A program made the position numbers and the translations under genes. The notes below the pieces were generated by a model that saw only the letters and a list, made by a program, of their open reading frames with translations, was not told the DNA's origin and did no database searches. Below are positions 22,207 to 34,269 of a stretch of 64,000 bases of DNA, piece after piece; within the stretch, counting starts at the first letter, position 1, and each line of letters begins with the position of its first letter. This stretch comes from Peronospora farinosa (taxonomy: Eukaryota; Oomycota; Peronosporomycetes; Peronosporales; Peronosporaceae), in NCBI GenBank assembly GCA_947646735.1, contig CANTFK010000129.1, positions 62,001 to 126,000 on the forward strand. Direction: 5' to 3'.

Positions 22207-25200
22207 ATGGACGTAATGACGGAGCATTTCCGTGCTCTAGTAAGCGCTTGTGTGGCTATAAATGCCGCTGCAGTGGCCTCCACAGACGTTGAGGACATTG
22301 CTACTTGCATACAGAATATTGATGCATCACTGGGCTTGACCACAGAGCAGCGACGTTATTGGGACGTCATCGGTGAGGAGGCCCTCTCATTGGTCAAAGA
22401 TCTGGCGTTATTATTGGCTAGTACCAACATTTCGACCAATCAACTGCTGAGTCTATTGCGCGTGTTGTTACTTCACCCGTCACTTCACTGTTCCGGCCTC
22501 GTGCGATTGGTGCAAATGACATTTCAAGGGCTTAAAGTGACCAAGCGCTGGGACGCTTTAGATGCTGTTTCGACGCACTTATTGGACGCAATATACGCTA
22601 AAATACTGCAGAAAGACACACGAGATCAAGCGTTACAGTTTTACATCCAAGTTCTTGCCGGGTTTCAGCATTCAGCTGAATTGTACGAGAAAAATGTGAC
22701 AAAAATTGTCAAATTAGCGGAATTATTCAGTGCAGAAGACAGTGATGAGAACAAGAAGCTTGTGCATCCATTACTAGTGCTGTGTGCTGCTCTGGAACAT
22801 TGCCATCGAGGCTATGAAGCTGAAGCCATGACGCTTCGTCGAGCCATGCGAGCAAATTTAGGGTCTCATGTGGCTCGACCTACAGCTGCTGAAGCTGAGA
22901 GACTGCTGAGAGCTAGTGCGTGGATACTTCCACCGGAACAATTAGATGCTATGTTTCCTTCTATTGAAGGAAAATGGGTCGTGGACGAGTTTACTAGTGA
23001 TCAACATGTTAATGGAGGTCCTGTCAATGGTGGCTCGGTGTTGTTGAAAAAGACAACGAACTGCTTTGCATATGAAATGAAGGCGACGATGATAGACCCT
23101 AAATTGAAGCACACGTTAGAGCTAACAGGATGTTTATTCCAGCAAATGCCAGAGATGCAAGTATTGTTATCACATCCTGAGACGATCGAAGCTTCCACAT
23201 GGGAACTTGAGGGACATTGGAGACAATTGCATGACGAAAACACTCCTGCAACAGCAATTGCACCGATGGGTTCGATTTCAGTGCCGACTTGGGACTGTCG
23301 AGCTTGTACGATGAACAACGAGGGTAGTGTCACAAAGTGCGCGACGTGCGGAACAGAGCGACCAGCGGATACTAGTGTCCTAACAATTCCCAACAGTAGC
23401 AAAGGAAGCAACCCTGCGCCGTTTTTAGCAGTATTTAGCTCGGATTTGTCATTTATGCGAATGAGATGGTCGCGTGGCGAGCAGCAAGGAGTATGGCTTG
23501 CACGAAAACAGGTTATTGATACTTCTTTTGACCTTGCAACGTCGCTAGTAGCCGCAAATAATGCAATGATGGATTCTGCCGACTTACCAGCTTTTGTTTT
23601 TTCTCCAGAAGGCAACCCAGCCAGTACTTTGGTGCTGGAGCGAACATTGATATCAACATCAGATCAAACTGAGTTTACTGTTCAAGTGTGGATATGCCCG
23701 AAATGTTTGCCTTCAGCAGACGAAACTCAAGTCGTGCTGGCTAATGACCATGATTTTGAACTATTATTGACAAGCGCCGGATATTTGGTGTGGCAGATAG
23801 CTGGAGGGCGATATGCTGTAACGTCTCGCGACACTGTGCAATTTGACGTGTTTTGCCACGTGACACTTTCATTTGGTCAAGATAGGATGGTGCTTCTGGT
23901 CAATGACTTGGTGGCAGGTGAAACTGCAAAAATTGATGAGGCCGGTCCTTCTGCCCCAGGAGCGTCCCTGCTAACTATCGGTGGCAGCTTCGAAAGCTGT
24001 GATTTAAACGAAAAAGAAAAAGCGCCGAGCTGTTTCTATGGTCAGATACTCGATTTGCGCATTTGGTCGACGCAGCTCTCCAAACTTGATGAAAATTGGA
24101 GCATTTGGAATGCATTAACTGGTCGAGAAGGGCATCTTGTGGGATATTACCCGCTTGTTGGTGATTCTGAGCGGTTATTGATGGATCTATCGAAATATCA
24201 AAACCATGCTTGCGTCTTCGCAGGGTATCAATCAGCTGATGGTATCCATGATGCAGAAATATTATCGGTTCATAATTTTGCTCCTGCAACCCCAGCAGAC
24301 ACTATCCCCGTGAAAAATGCACTTGCTGTATCCCTGGGAAGCGATTTTCTCGGTAGTGGCAAGTTTTCTCTACCCGACGGCTCAAGTGAAGGAGCATGCG
24401 GACTTCGAGTTGATTGCGGTGAGTGTGGGGCCGCTTTATGGCGCCAGAATGCTGTTTGTATCGCGAGCGGCTTTCAGTCAGTGCTATCAATTGCACCCCC
24501 AGCCTCAGGTGAAAATTCGTCTTTGCGTAAAACCGTCGTATTTGCACTATGTGAAGCCACTTTCTGGGATTTTGTTCCGCTGTTGTCTGAAGCAACACGT
24601 GTTGCTGGTGATGATGGGGGCTCATCACTTCAGCATTTCGATGGCTCTGCAGTGTTGATCAATGTTAGCTCCGATGTTGTAGCCCCGGGGATTCTATTAT
24701 ACGAGTTGGGGCTGAACATTTGGTCGAAAAAGCAGGGCAATCCTTTGTCCCGCGTATTTTGTGTTGCTGGGGGGCCTTCTACCTCTCCGTCCGATATCCA
24801 AGTTAAGTACGAGCTACCAGCGCGTGTTTTATCAGTTGCTATCGGCGGCGTTGGCGTGGTGTTCGAAGTTGCGGTAGATCTTGAGCTTGCACTTCGTATG
24901 GAGCCAGGCGGTCCGGTCCGCGCAGGTTTAATTTTTCCTGCGCACAAGGGCTCATCTAGCCCACAAACCACAACGGGGTTGATGAAGTGGACATTCGAAT
25001 CGATCCATACGAACTTGCTAAATGACGGCGCGACTTCAGTTTTGGGACAAGTTTATTCTTCTCTTCAACGAGAAGGCTCAAATGGCGACAGTTGTACAAT
25101 GAACAGTGAGAATGAGACCACTATGTGCACCCGGTTAAGCACAGATGGCAGTGCCATTGCACAAGAATCATATGGGTGTCAAACGTGCAATTTGGTGCAT

Positions 25201-28200
25201 GGTTATAGCATTTGTCGGGTCTGTGCTGCCGTATGCCACGAAGATCACGAGCTAATTGCGCTAGGCGTGACCACGACAGCTTGCGCTTGCCATGTCCGTG
25301 GTACTGGGCTTTGCCAATGCAACAGTGCTATTCTAGCCTCGGATTTTCTTAAGCTTAACCGACCAGTGAACGCATCTTTATGGAAATGCAGCAAGTGCAC
25401 AGTGGTCAACAGTATAGACCTCAAGCAATGCAGTGTTTGTGGCAACAATGCGCCTGAGCTGAATGCTGATGCCAGTTCTACAGCATCAGAGTCTACCTCC
25501 AGAGCATTAGCGCTGGCCAAACAGTCAAAGCCTGTGGTGGATTGGTCGTGCGAAGCGTGCACAATGTTCAATAATGCGACTGCAACGACATGCTCCGTTT
25601 GTGACACCCCGCGAGCGAAGCAAGCTGAACCTGAAGTTGCCGAAGTCAATAAAGAGAACAAACCTGACAACGGACTCACTACTCTTTACTACGCGGCGGA
25701 AGATGCAGCAAAACAAGATCACCCAATGGCGATACAACCTATTGGCTCTTGGAATTGCTCGGCATGCACGATGGAAAACCAGGCTTCAGATGCAACTTGC
25801 TACATGTGCGCAACGGTACGAGAGATTCCTATTGCTGCTGCCGTAGACTCCTCCGAAGTGGTGCTTGCCTTGCCTCCTCCTAAGATTGATGCTACGCCTA
25901 CGTCTTCTCCGATGAGTATGGATATGGATGGAGAGAATCGAGCGGCTACTTCTATACCTGCCGTGGATTTGCTTGCTTCTAAGCTTAAAAATGTGAAGTA
26001 TCTGGACGAGTACAAGCGCACGGCAGCTCTCGCATCCAGCCATCTGGTCGAAATTGACATCAGGAACGACTCGGTGTGGGAAACAACTGGAGGCAAGATG
26101 CATGTTGTGCTCGGTAACAGTTTTGTGGGTGAGTATATACGCGGAACCTACGTGGAGAAGGATGGAAAACTGAGTGGACTTGCTCGACTGACGGAGGAAG
26201 GAACATGGAAACTTGATGGAAGGTTTAAGAAAGCTAGCCAATCTCAATCTAATGCATGTACGCTTTACTGGGACAAAACAGCCTCTCGGTTCGACGGGAA
26301 ATGGTATCGTGGCGATGGGTCGGGTGACTGGAAGTGTCTTGCATCTCCCTACGCATCGGACTTTCGTGGACTAGCCCCGACAGACCCGGTGAAAAAGCCG
26401 AATGAGCTTCAGCCGTATTACGCCGGTATGGTGAACATGAAGCAGAATTTGACAAACGTGTGCTACCAGAACAGTTTCCTTCAAACTCTTTACATGACTC
26501 AAGACTTCCGACGCTTAATACTATCATGCGATGCTCAAAAGTACTCGGCACCGTATGCAGATAACGGAACGAGAGGTGAAAACGTTGTAGCAACGGTCCA
26601 AGATCTCTTTGCTCAGATGACTTCTTCGCAGAGGCCTTACCTGTCCACGCACGCACTACAGCGATGCTTACCTGCCGAGTATAAAAACGGACGTCAGCAA
26701 GACACCTCGGACTTCGCGCATTTCCTGATTGAGTCTCTTAGCCAACAATTGAGCCAGCATGAAGACACTTCGGACGACATCCCATCAATTTTTGGTGGTT
26801 ATCAAGCAACTATTTTGGCGTGCAAGACGTGCGGCAAAAAATCAGTCAATCGGGAATACTTTTGGGAATTGTTGCTAAACATGATTGATCTTCGTTATAC
26901 CCCTATCACCAGCATTTCCGCAGTGAGCGGATCTTCGATGGATATCCATACCCCAGAGGGCTACGAACGCTTGAACACTGATTTGAACAAGGATCGCACG
27001 GGCGCACCATATGTGTATTTGTGCGTAAAGAGATGTCCAGAACGTGCGACTACCGATAGTTCGATGGGGGTTGATAGCGAACGAGACATGGCAATTACGG
27101 AACTGGTGGTAAAGGTTGCATTAAGTACCGACCCTAAGCCTTTTGTGTCAGGATTTGAGCGTGTCGAGCTAGATCTTAATGTTGGCGGTGGTGCTACTGC
27201 TGGCGTAAAGAAGCAAGTCTATCTGTTTTTCCGCCGCGAGCCGAATGGATCGCCCATTACTGATCTGCAAGTGATCTATGGCAACGAGTCTATTCCCGAT
27301 GGATTCAAGCAAATCCAAGTGGACCTTAACCAGGGCGAAGGCTGTAAGGCATACTTGTGCTATCGTTGCGATATGCCAATCACGGATTTGAAAATCGTCA
27401 ACAGTGGAATACCGGGATATCGAATGCTGGATCATCTACTAAATATTAGCCATGAAGATGCGGTAAAACAGTATCTGGCACTAAAAGTTGGGGGAAATGA
27501 ACCTTGTCTGACCGACTTAAAACTTGTCGAAGGCAGTGCTGTGTCTGCATACGAGGTACAAGGATGGCAGTCAATCGGAAGTCCACTCTCTTCAGTACCA
27601 CTTACTGAGCCTTCTACAGATAGCGAGCCATTTGTACCAGCACAGCTAATGATTCGTCGTGGCCATGGTAACCCCATTTTTGCTATCGATGTATTCCGTG
27701 CGCCCCGCCAGGTACCTAAGTACAATGACTACGAGGTAATCGAGCTTTTCCCAGATGAAAGCTCTTTTACGGATGCTGTTGCACGATTTAAGGGTGACTG
27801 GATGGGGACGGAAGAAACAGACCGCGGGCGGAGGGCGGTGCGGATGCGCTCTGTATCCGAGTCAATACTGGATGCGTTACTTGTGAAGGGAGTATTAGAC
27901 GATAAGGGGGAGCTGTCTTGCATTGCAACTCGCGTTTCGACATGGTCGGACTCGATTGCAGCAGGATCTGCCGCAGCCGCGGAGTCTGTTGTACCTGCTG
28001 ATCTCTCTTCGGATGGAGGTGTGAGTAGCAACGTTGCTCCTAGCGTATATCGTGTGTTAGGTTCTTGGAAGAACGCAAAGGTGCCAAATGCACAACTTGT
28101 CGATGTGGAGTTGCGGCCTGCACCCAATGGTGTAAGCGATGCTCTGGATACTGCGGGAGATATGTCGTCACAAGGAGCACCAGCTCGATCGTATATTATT

Positions 28201-30409
28201 ACTGGAACAATTGGAGATGGAAGAGGAAGACCTATTGTGATTCATGGCATTCAGATTTCGAGAATGTGTAAGACTAAATGGCCAATCTCGCAAATTATAA
28301 TCTTACGTGGCGACGAGCGCGTACCAGAAGGTGTCCAGGTTGTTCGAGAGACATGTTCTGGTCGCTCAGGAAATTTGCTGGCTCAGACCGCGTCACCCCA
28401 CACGTTGTATGTAGCCTTAAAACGTGAGGAGGCACCGGTCGGCGGCTACATTACGGACATCTGCGTAATTTACGGCGAGATTGATGCTGTCCCGGAACAC
28501 TACACATGTATTGACACAACACCAGCGGGGTATTCTGCAAACTTGAACGACGGCACATCGGGCGTGCCTGTTTTCATTTGTTTCAGAAGGAGTGGCGGTG
28601 CTGAAGTAGCAGACAGTGAAAATGCTGCGTCGAAGAGTTTGATGGATCTCACATTAATGTGGACTACGGGCGCACGGCCTGACACACTTCCAGCTGGGTT
28701 TACAAAAATTCAGCACACTCCTCTGGGTATGGAAGCTAACTTGAACCAAGGTACTACTGGTGTGGCAATTCACATTTGCTTCTCGAAATGTGAGACAAAG
28801 AATGTTGTCAAGCCACTAGACAACCCTCTAAACGGGGAATACGAAATCACGAGCTCCCCATTACCAGCGTTTGGTCGATTCCTCAGTCTTTCGGTCGTAG
28901 AAGATTTAGAAGACGCTCGATTGGTGGAGGGCAACTTTGGTGTCGTCCTGCATGCTCAGCTAAGTGGATCGATGAGTGGAGTTATGTTCACCTCAAAGCA
29001 CCAACAGGCGGTGAACGAAAAGAATCACACCATTGTTGGTGCGTGGAAGATTGAGGGCCTAATGGCCGGCGGAGTTGGCGCAAATATCAACGATTTCGTG
29101 CCGGCAAGCTACCCATTCGAGTTGACCCTGAATGAGACAGGTACAGAGCTGGATGGGTGGTGGAGTGGTGTAGAGGGCTCTCTTAGCAGTGTTTTTAAAC
29201 CTGCTGCCTCGGCTATCACATTGAGCAGTGGCGGACCTTCAAGCAGTGAAGTAGTGTCCGGTTCGATTCCTGCTGTAACCGGCGGCAGGTGGAAACTCAT
29301 TAAGAACTCATACGTACACGTGGCATTCAAGAAGGACTACAGCACCGAATGGCAAGATGGTCAGCTTGTTTTCTCGGAGCGTGTATGGCGCCACGACATT
29401 GAGTCTATGTTGTCGCGATTCGTCGCTACGCGCACGTTGGGAGGCGATAATGCGCTTTCATGTAGCGTCTGTCAGCGCAAAACTGAGTCGCGGACGCACA
29501 CAGTAATCTTTGAGCCACCAGAGCACCTAATTATTACTCTGAAACGCATGTTTTACGATTGGAGCCAGCAGAAAGCGTGCAAGTGTCTGCATGACGTACG
29601 ATTCCCTGCGCTATTGACACTGCCGTCGCTTTCTCCCGAAGAAGAGGTTGCCATTTATGATGCAGAGAGTGGTGACGCTTCATGCGCAAAACAGCAGAAT
29701 GTGTCACGTCATTATGGTCTATATGGAGTGCTTGTTCACTCGGGGCTTACAGCTAATTCAGGGCACTATTACAGTTTCTGTCGGAAGAGTGATGAAAGCA
29801 CGCGTCAAATGCATTTGGAGGACTCACCTCTTTCTCCATGGATTAAGTTCAATGATACGAAGGTCGAGCGCTCCAATTGGAAAGAGATTAATCGACTGGT
29901 GACTAGCACTGTGTCGGACACGGTTTATCTGCTGCTTTACAAGAAGCTTTCGTATGAGCCAGCGTCCTCGAACAGTGACGGAAACCAAGATGCGAGTGCT
30001 GCAGAGGGCGTGAGCTGTGACGACGAAGAGGCCATGTTGCTGGCCAAGGCCATGGCACTATCCATGTCGGCGGCTAAGCACAACCAACCTCGACAAACTG
30101 AAGAGGCAGAAAGCAAGGACGTTTCCAACGACCTGGATGGTGAGGATCTATCAGTATTATCGACCAGCACAGTGACCAAGACGCTGCTCAAAAAGGTATG
30201 CCGGTTTTAGAGATTGTGAACGCTGATTGATGGCATTACTAAAGCTTGATTGTGTGCTCTTGTAGATTGAAGAAGAGAACGCGGCGTTTTTGCATGATTC
30301 GGTGGCAGCAACTTCCAGCACGCTCCATGCCGATAATTTGCACACGCTTCTTATGTTACGCCACTCGCTGCCGTTGCATCTGCGTGCGCTGTTGGATGGT
30401 GTCTGCTAA
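22207..30409 (+). CDS. Giant ubiquitin-specific protease with NZF fingers, UBR-like finger and beta-prism repeats
   Basis: 2710 residues from exons 22207..30195 and 30266..30409 (70-bp phase-0 intron). Order: helical N-terminus; NZF finger (W362); LamG/ConA-like domain at about 490-640; UBR-box-like cluster at about 990-1040 (CQTCNLVHGYSICRVCAAVC...CQC); three more NZF fingers (W1059, W1113, W1182); a first USP half with the Cys box (TNVCYQNSFLQ, C1419); about 1000 inserted residues rich in MABP-like repeats (ITDL.., VYLCVKR-type strands, ending in INDF..); then a zinc-ribbon CxxC pair and the His box (GHYYSF, H2520) with D2550 in KFNDTKV. A UIM-like helix (EEAMLLAKAMALSMSAA) follows. It should cleave ubiquitin chains; NZF and UIM bind ubiquitin and a UBR box reads N-degrons. 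Substrate and location are unknown. Confidence 0.85.
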
Positions 30410-30532
30410 TAAAAGGCTTGTCATTTATATTCATTCATCTAGGTGCAATAGAGGGCTTTCAAGAAGAGGTATGCATTCGTTTCCGTTATCGCTATCTGGG
30501 ACCCTCAGCATGAATGGCACGGCTAAAACAAC

Positions 30533-30586
30533 AAGCTACGGATGCTGTATGCAGTTTCAAAGCTACGGATGCTGTATGCAGGTTCA
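30533..30586. repeat. 27-bp tandem duplication
   Basis: Two adjacent copies (30533-30559 and 30560-30586) starting AAGCTACGGATGCTG, differing at one base. They lie in the 277-bp spacer between the convergent USP and F-box genes and do not belong to either CDS. Confidence 0.85.
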
Positions 30587-30686
30587 AAGCCGTAAACATT
30601 TTATACACAAGTCAAGGAGAAGAAACATGCGGCTGCAAACCAAGAGACGAGCTGCCTGAACCAGAGCAGCAGCCGAGTCGGATCTT

Positions 30687-31835
30687 TTACGCTGCTGCAG
30701 CGACGATAGCGTGGCGTTTGAACACACCAGTCTGTTCGCCTTGTGCCTGCTCCCATCTCGCCAATTTACTGCGGTAAGTCTGAATGAGAAACTTGAGGGC
30801 CGTGGGTCCACCAATAACAGTCTCAAACTTGTCTCGGCTACGTAGATCCAGCAGCGTGAGTTCAGGCAGCCCCTCCGAGATAAAAAGCACCGACTTCGAC
30901 GTGAGTTTCATGCAGCCCCAAAGACGCAGCTCCTTGAGACGCGTCATCGAAGCGGCCACCTGCATAATGGCAGCATCGCTCAGTCGCGAGCACTGTGACA
31001 GATTCAGCGAGCGAAGCCCCGGCAGAAATTTACAAAGTGACCGTACGCCTTCATCCGAGACCTTGTAACAATAGCGCAAGTTCAAGTCCTTGAGTTGCGG
31101 CAGGTGTGAAGCAATTGCTGCCACCATCTTGTCGTCCACCTTGTGTGCATAACGCAAATTCAGTCTCTCGAGTTGCGAGCAGTGCTGTACGACATGGGCA
31201 ATCGCAGCATTTTCCACATTATGACACCCCCACAAACTCAAATCACGAAGTTGCGTGCACTGTGCAATGCCGCAAACATCTTCCCCGCTTACTGTATGGC
31301 AACCCAACAAGTCTAGGACCCGCAACGAGGTCGCGTTCTTGCTCAAAAACTTCTTCAGCGCCTGGCGATCCACTGCCATATCTCGGAATCTCAATTCTCG
31401 CAAATTTCCACACATGTCTGCAACAAGTCCAAGAGCTTCTGCATCCATCGATGAACATCGACTGAGCTCCAAGACCTTGAGAGATGATAACGCCGCCTGA
31501 GCACCTGAGCTTTTCAGCACCGAAGCGTCAAATCCTTCACAACTGGCTAGACGAAGCTCCATCAGTCCTGTAGGCGTCGAATGCTTTAACATTGCTGTCC
31601 AAAAGCCCTTGGACTCGTTCTTGTACTTGCAATTGCAAAGATACTCCGTCTTGTTCTTACAAGCCTCACACTGTCTGCAATAGGACACCACAGACAACGA
31701 TAAAGGTTCACGATGGAGCAACTCGTTGTTACTACTTAGCAGTGCAAACTGCTCTCTGATGGTTAAAAAATCCAGCACCTGACGAAGATTCTCACTGGCG
31801 AGAGTTTCCAAGCCGCTGCGTGTCATGTAGGACAT
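30687..31835 (-). CDS. F-box/LRR protein (AMN1/FBXL-type)
   Basis: 382 residues, single exon. A degenerate F-box-like helix pair starts the protein (LETLASENLRQVLDFLTIREQFALLSS), followed by a Cys-rich insert (CRQCEACKNKTEYLCNCKY) that may bind zinc. Then come about nine cysteine-containing leucine-rich repeats of the LxxLxLxxCxxLTDxAL type (for example LRDLSLWGCHNVENAAI and LKDLNLRYCYKVSDEGV). Proteins of this kind act as substrate receptors of SCF ubiquitin ligases, with the LRR solenoid holding the target; that role is inferred. The Cys-rich insert is not typical of FBXL proteins. The gene converges on the ubiquitin protease, placing ubiquitin addition and removal genes side by side, perhaps by chance. 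Confidence 0.82.
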   Translation of the reverse strand: MSYMTRSGLETLASENLRQVLDFLTIREQFALLSSNNELLHREPLSLSVVSYCRQCEACKNKTEYLCNCKYKNESKGFWTAMLKHSTPTGLMELRLASCEGFDASVLKSSGAQAALSSLKVLELSRCSSMDAEALGLVADMCGNLRELRFRDMAVDRQALKKFLSKNATSLRVLDLLGCHTVSGEDVCGIAQCTQLRDLSLWGCHNVENAAIAHVVQHCSQLERLNLRYAHKVDDKMVAAIASHLPQLKDLNLRYCYKVSDEGVRSLCKFLPGLRSLNLSQCSRLSDAAIMQVAASMTRLKELRLWGCMKLTSKSVLFISEGLPELTLLDLRSRDKFETVIGGPTALKFLIQTYRSKLARWEQAQGEQTGVFKRHAIVAAAA

Positions 31836-33072
31836 GGTCGTCTCAAGGACGAGATGTCGATGGACTTTACTAAAAGGAAGAAGCTTATTCTGTTAACCAA
31901 AAGGCTGTCCGAATTTCGTGCGAGCGTTGATTAATCCACTGATGCTGTGGGCAGTCTTTCAGCATTCCTTGGGCTGCGTCGACGGAGAAAAGTAGACAGC
32001 GGCTTGCGCTTTTGTTGTAGTAAATAGAAGCAGGGAGAAGACGAAAGAGGGGTAGACGCGGCAAATGTAAGGACTCACGTGCACGAAAGAAGAAAGGGGG
32101 GGGAGATGAGGGAGATTGAACGCTACGATGGACTCGAGAACCAACTGGAGATTGTAGCAGATGGTGCAAAATTCAGGAATGAAAGTCGAACGGGATAGTA
32201 AGTGTTGGCAGGAAGGATTACGCGTAAAGACACTTTGCTTTGCTTTGCTAACACAAATGCAGACTGGGACGAGACCTTGAAAAAGGTTTTACGATCATGA
32301 GCAGACTGGAGTGGAAAAACCGTTGGCGCTTCTTGATGCACAAAGGCTACAAAATTATACCGTTAGCTTGTCAAAGACGTTGGATCCCATAGGATACGTG
32401 CGACAGTGACAATGGACGATGCGACAGTCGCAATGAACGATGCGACAGTCGCAATGGACGATTCAAATCTCTGTGAGTTTAATGCACTGCAAGGCAAGAA
32501 GTGGTATTGATTCGAATTTGAGGACTTTTACGATCGTCTTGACGGGGACGACAAAAGGAGCTGATGGGGTTTGACCCCCCTCGCAACGGTCCTGCAAGTA
32601 GACCACTGTATTCGATGTAGACTTCACCGAAAGGGCACGCACTTGATAGAATGATACCGTCTGTGCATGTTTAGATGAGCGTAAAAACGTTACCACAATA
32701 ACCTGAATGGAGGATACTCGATTGTATGCCATCATGTTGACACTTCTGGAGGCTATCCGACACCTCGTCATTGAAATGTAGACGCGAATGTCGTCCTACA
32801 TCGCTCCCTTCGTCTACAGCACTGACTAACCCTTCCAGCCACAATGCAAATCCATCCATCCCATACATCATCTATCCAATCTCATCGTAATCAGAAGTTA
32901 CAATTCCCATTTTGTCGGTCGAGAAACACCCCACCCACACGATCTCGTTGATTGCAATTCAGCACATGACGAAACCAACGGAAAACAAAGTCATACGAAA
33001 ACTTTCAGTCGTCTGCCGCACACAATCTGTACTTCTCCTTGACCCACACGCACAATTCCATATTTTCTCAAT
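31836..33072. other. Divergent spacer between F-box and IQ genes
   Basis: 1.24 kb with no supported gene. It must hold the 5' regions of both flanking genes. It contains the 21-bp triple repeat listed separately and C- and G-rich runs near 32090-32110. Confidence 0.5.
32401..32463. repeat. 21-bp tandem repeat, three units
   Basis: Three consecutive 21-bp units (32401-32421, 32422-32442, 32443-32463) on the pattern CGACAGTCGCAATGGACGATG. Units 2 and 3 each span a perfect small palindrome GCGAC-A-GTCGC; unit 1 has one changed arm base. It lies about 610 bp before the IQ gene start. Confidence 0.85.
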
Positions 33073-34269
33073 ATGTCACCAAGTGTCCGTCCCGCGCGTC
33101 GTCCGAGTGAAGATATTCGCGTATTGAAACAGCCCGCTACTGCTTCTTCTTTTAACACCAAGCAGCTTCAACGAGACAAATTGGAACAAGAGCGCGACCT
33201 GGAAATGCCAGGCACGCCGCCTATAGTCGGACAAAGTCGTCGAATGTGGGGCGAAGCGACCCCGAAACAGACCGAAGCGCGGCGACTCGCAGAGCAGGAA
33301 AAGCTGCAGCCCGCAGATCAACATGTGGCGCGTCACGCTGCCGCTCTCATCATGCAACGACTTGTGCGTTGTTTTCTGGCTCGAACAAAGTTATTTATGC
33401 GTCGTAGTGCTGTCGGACGCCCTGTGGAGCTACAGATCACGGGGGTGCAACGTCTTGAGCTGCTTTTTGACTACCGGACCATCTTATCGGTCTATTGCAA
33501 CGTACGCGTGCTTAAAAAACCATTCGGACCCTTCATGTTCCACTTTTCCACAAATAAATGCACTAAGGTGACCCTGCCTACATGGGAGGACAGGTTCTAC
33601 ATCCCCATGTTGTCCAGCAAGTGTGACATTGTCACGACATTGATCGGCGTCACCAAAACAGGTGGGTTACGGTTCTTAGGTCAAGCAATTATACCGATGG
33701 AGCCCGGATGGGAAAACAAGACAAAGATTTGTGCACCGCTGGCAAAATGGAAGTTTCCCGTGGACGAGTGTGTCGTGGGACTGCACCGCTTCTCAAAGGG
33801 CACGATGGAGCTGGAAATTAAGCCCATTTCGTCTCGGATGCCGTGCAAATCGGGCCAGTTTTTTATGACGCCGCCTGTTATCACGCCGGCGAGACAGCCG
33901 TTCTCGTTTTGGACTAGAAAAGTGTCGAGCAATGCGTCGTTGACTTCTCCGGCACCAGTGACACCTAGAAAGACGCCATCGAGCGATTTGTCTTTGCGGA
34001 AGACGCTGGTGACGCGTTGGGGCGTTCTCACGGACACAAGTTTCCTCCTCTTTGACAATACGACTGCCGAGCTACTGGTTAGTTTGGACCTGGCCAAGTT
34101 GCAAATCGTCAAGTCCAGTACGCAGCCCAAGAACGACCCGAGTCGACCATTTCCCTTGAAGATGTACGCCAAGGGCAGTATGTACGTGCTGTATGTATCG
34201 AGTTACGCACAGCAGCAGTTGTGGGAATACAAGATCAACCTGCGTCGACGTGCATCACTGATTCCGTAA
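33073..34269 (+). CDS. IQ-motif protein with C2-like and PH-like regions
   Basis: 398 residues, single exon; ATG at 33073 lies just after a T-rich leader. About residues 88-107 form an IQ-like calmodulin-binding helix (LIMQRLVRCFLARTKL). Residues of about 115-265 have the strand pattern of a C2-like domain (VELQITGVQRLELL..., KWKFPVDECVVGLHRF), and about 310-395 look like a PH-type fold ending in a Trp-containing helix (QQQLWEYKINLRRR). I do not know a characterised orthologue; membrane association regulated by calcium/calmodulin is only inferred from the parts. This is the intact parent of the broken copies at 59590-60526 and 54662-54800 (minus), and of fragments near 38673-38735 and 63055-63150. 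Confidence 0.7.
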   Translation: MSPSVRPARRPSEDIRVLKQPATASSFNTKQLQRDKLEQERDLEMPGTPPIVGQSRRMWGEATPKQTEARRLAEQEKLQPADQHVARHAAALIMQRLVRCFLARTKLFMRRSAVGRPVELQITGVQRLELLFDYRTILSVYCNVRVLKKPFGPFMFHFSTNKCTKVTLPTWEDRFYIPMLSSKCDIVTTLIGVTKTGGLRFLGQAIIPMEPGWENKTKICAPLAKWKFPVDECVVGLHRFSKGTMELEIKPISSRMPCKSGQFFMTPPVITPARQPFSFWTRKVSSNASLTSPAPVTPRKTPSSDLSLRKTLVTRWGVLTDTSFLLFDNTTAELLVSLDLAKLQIVKSSTQPKNDPSRPFPLKMYAKGSMYVLYVSSYAQQQLWEYKINLRRRASLIP

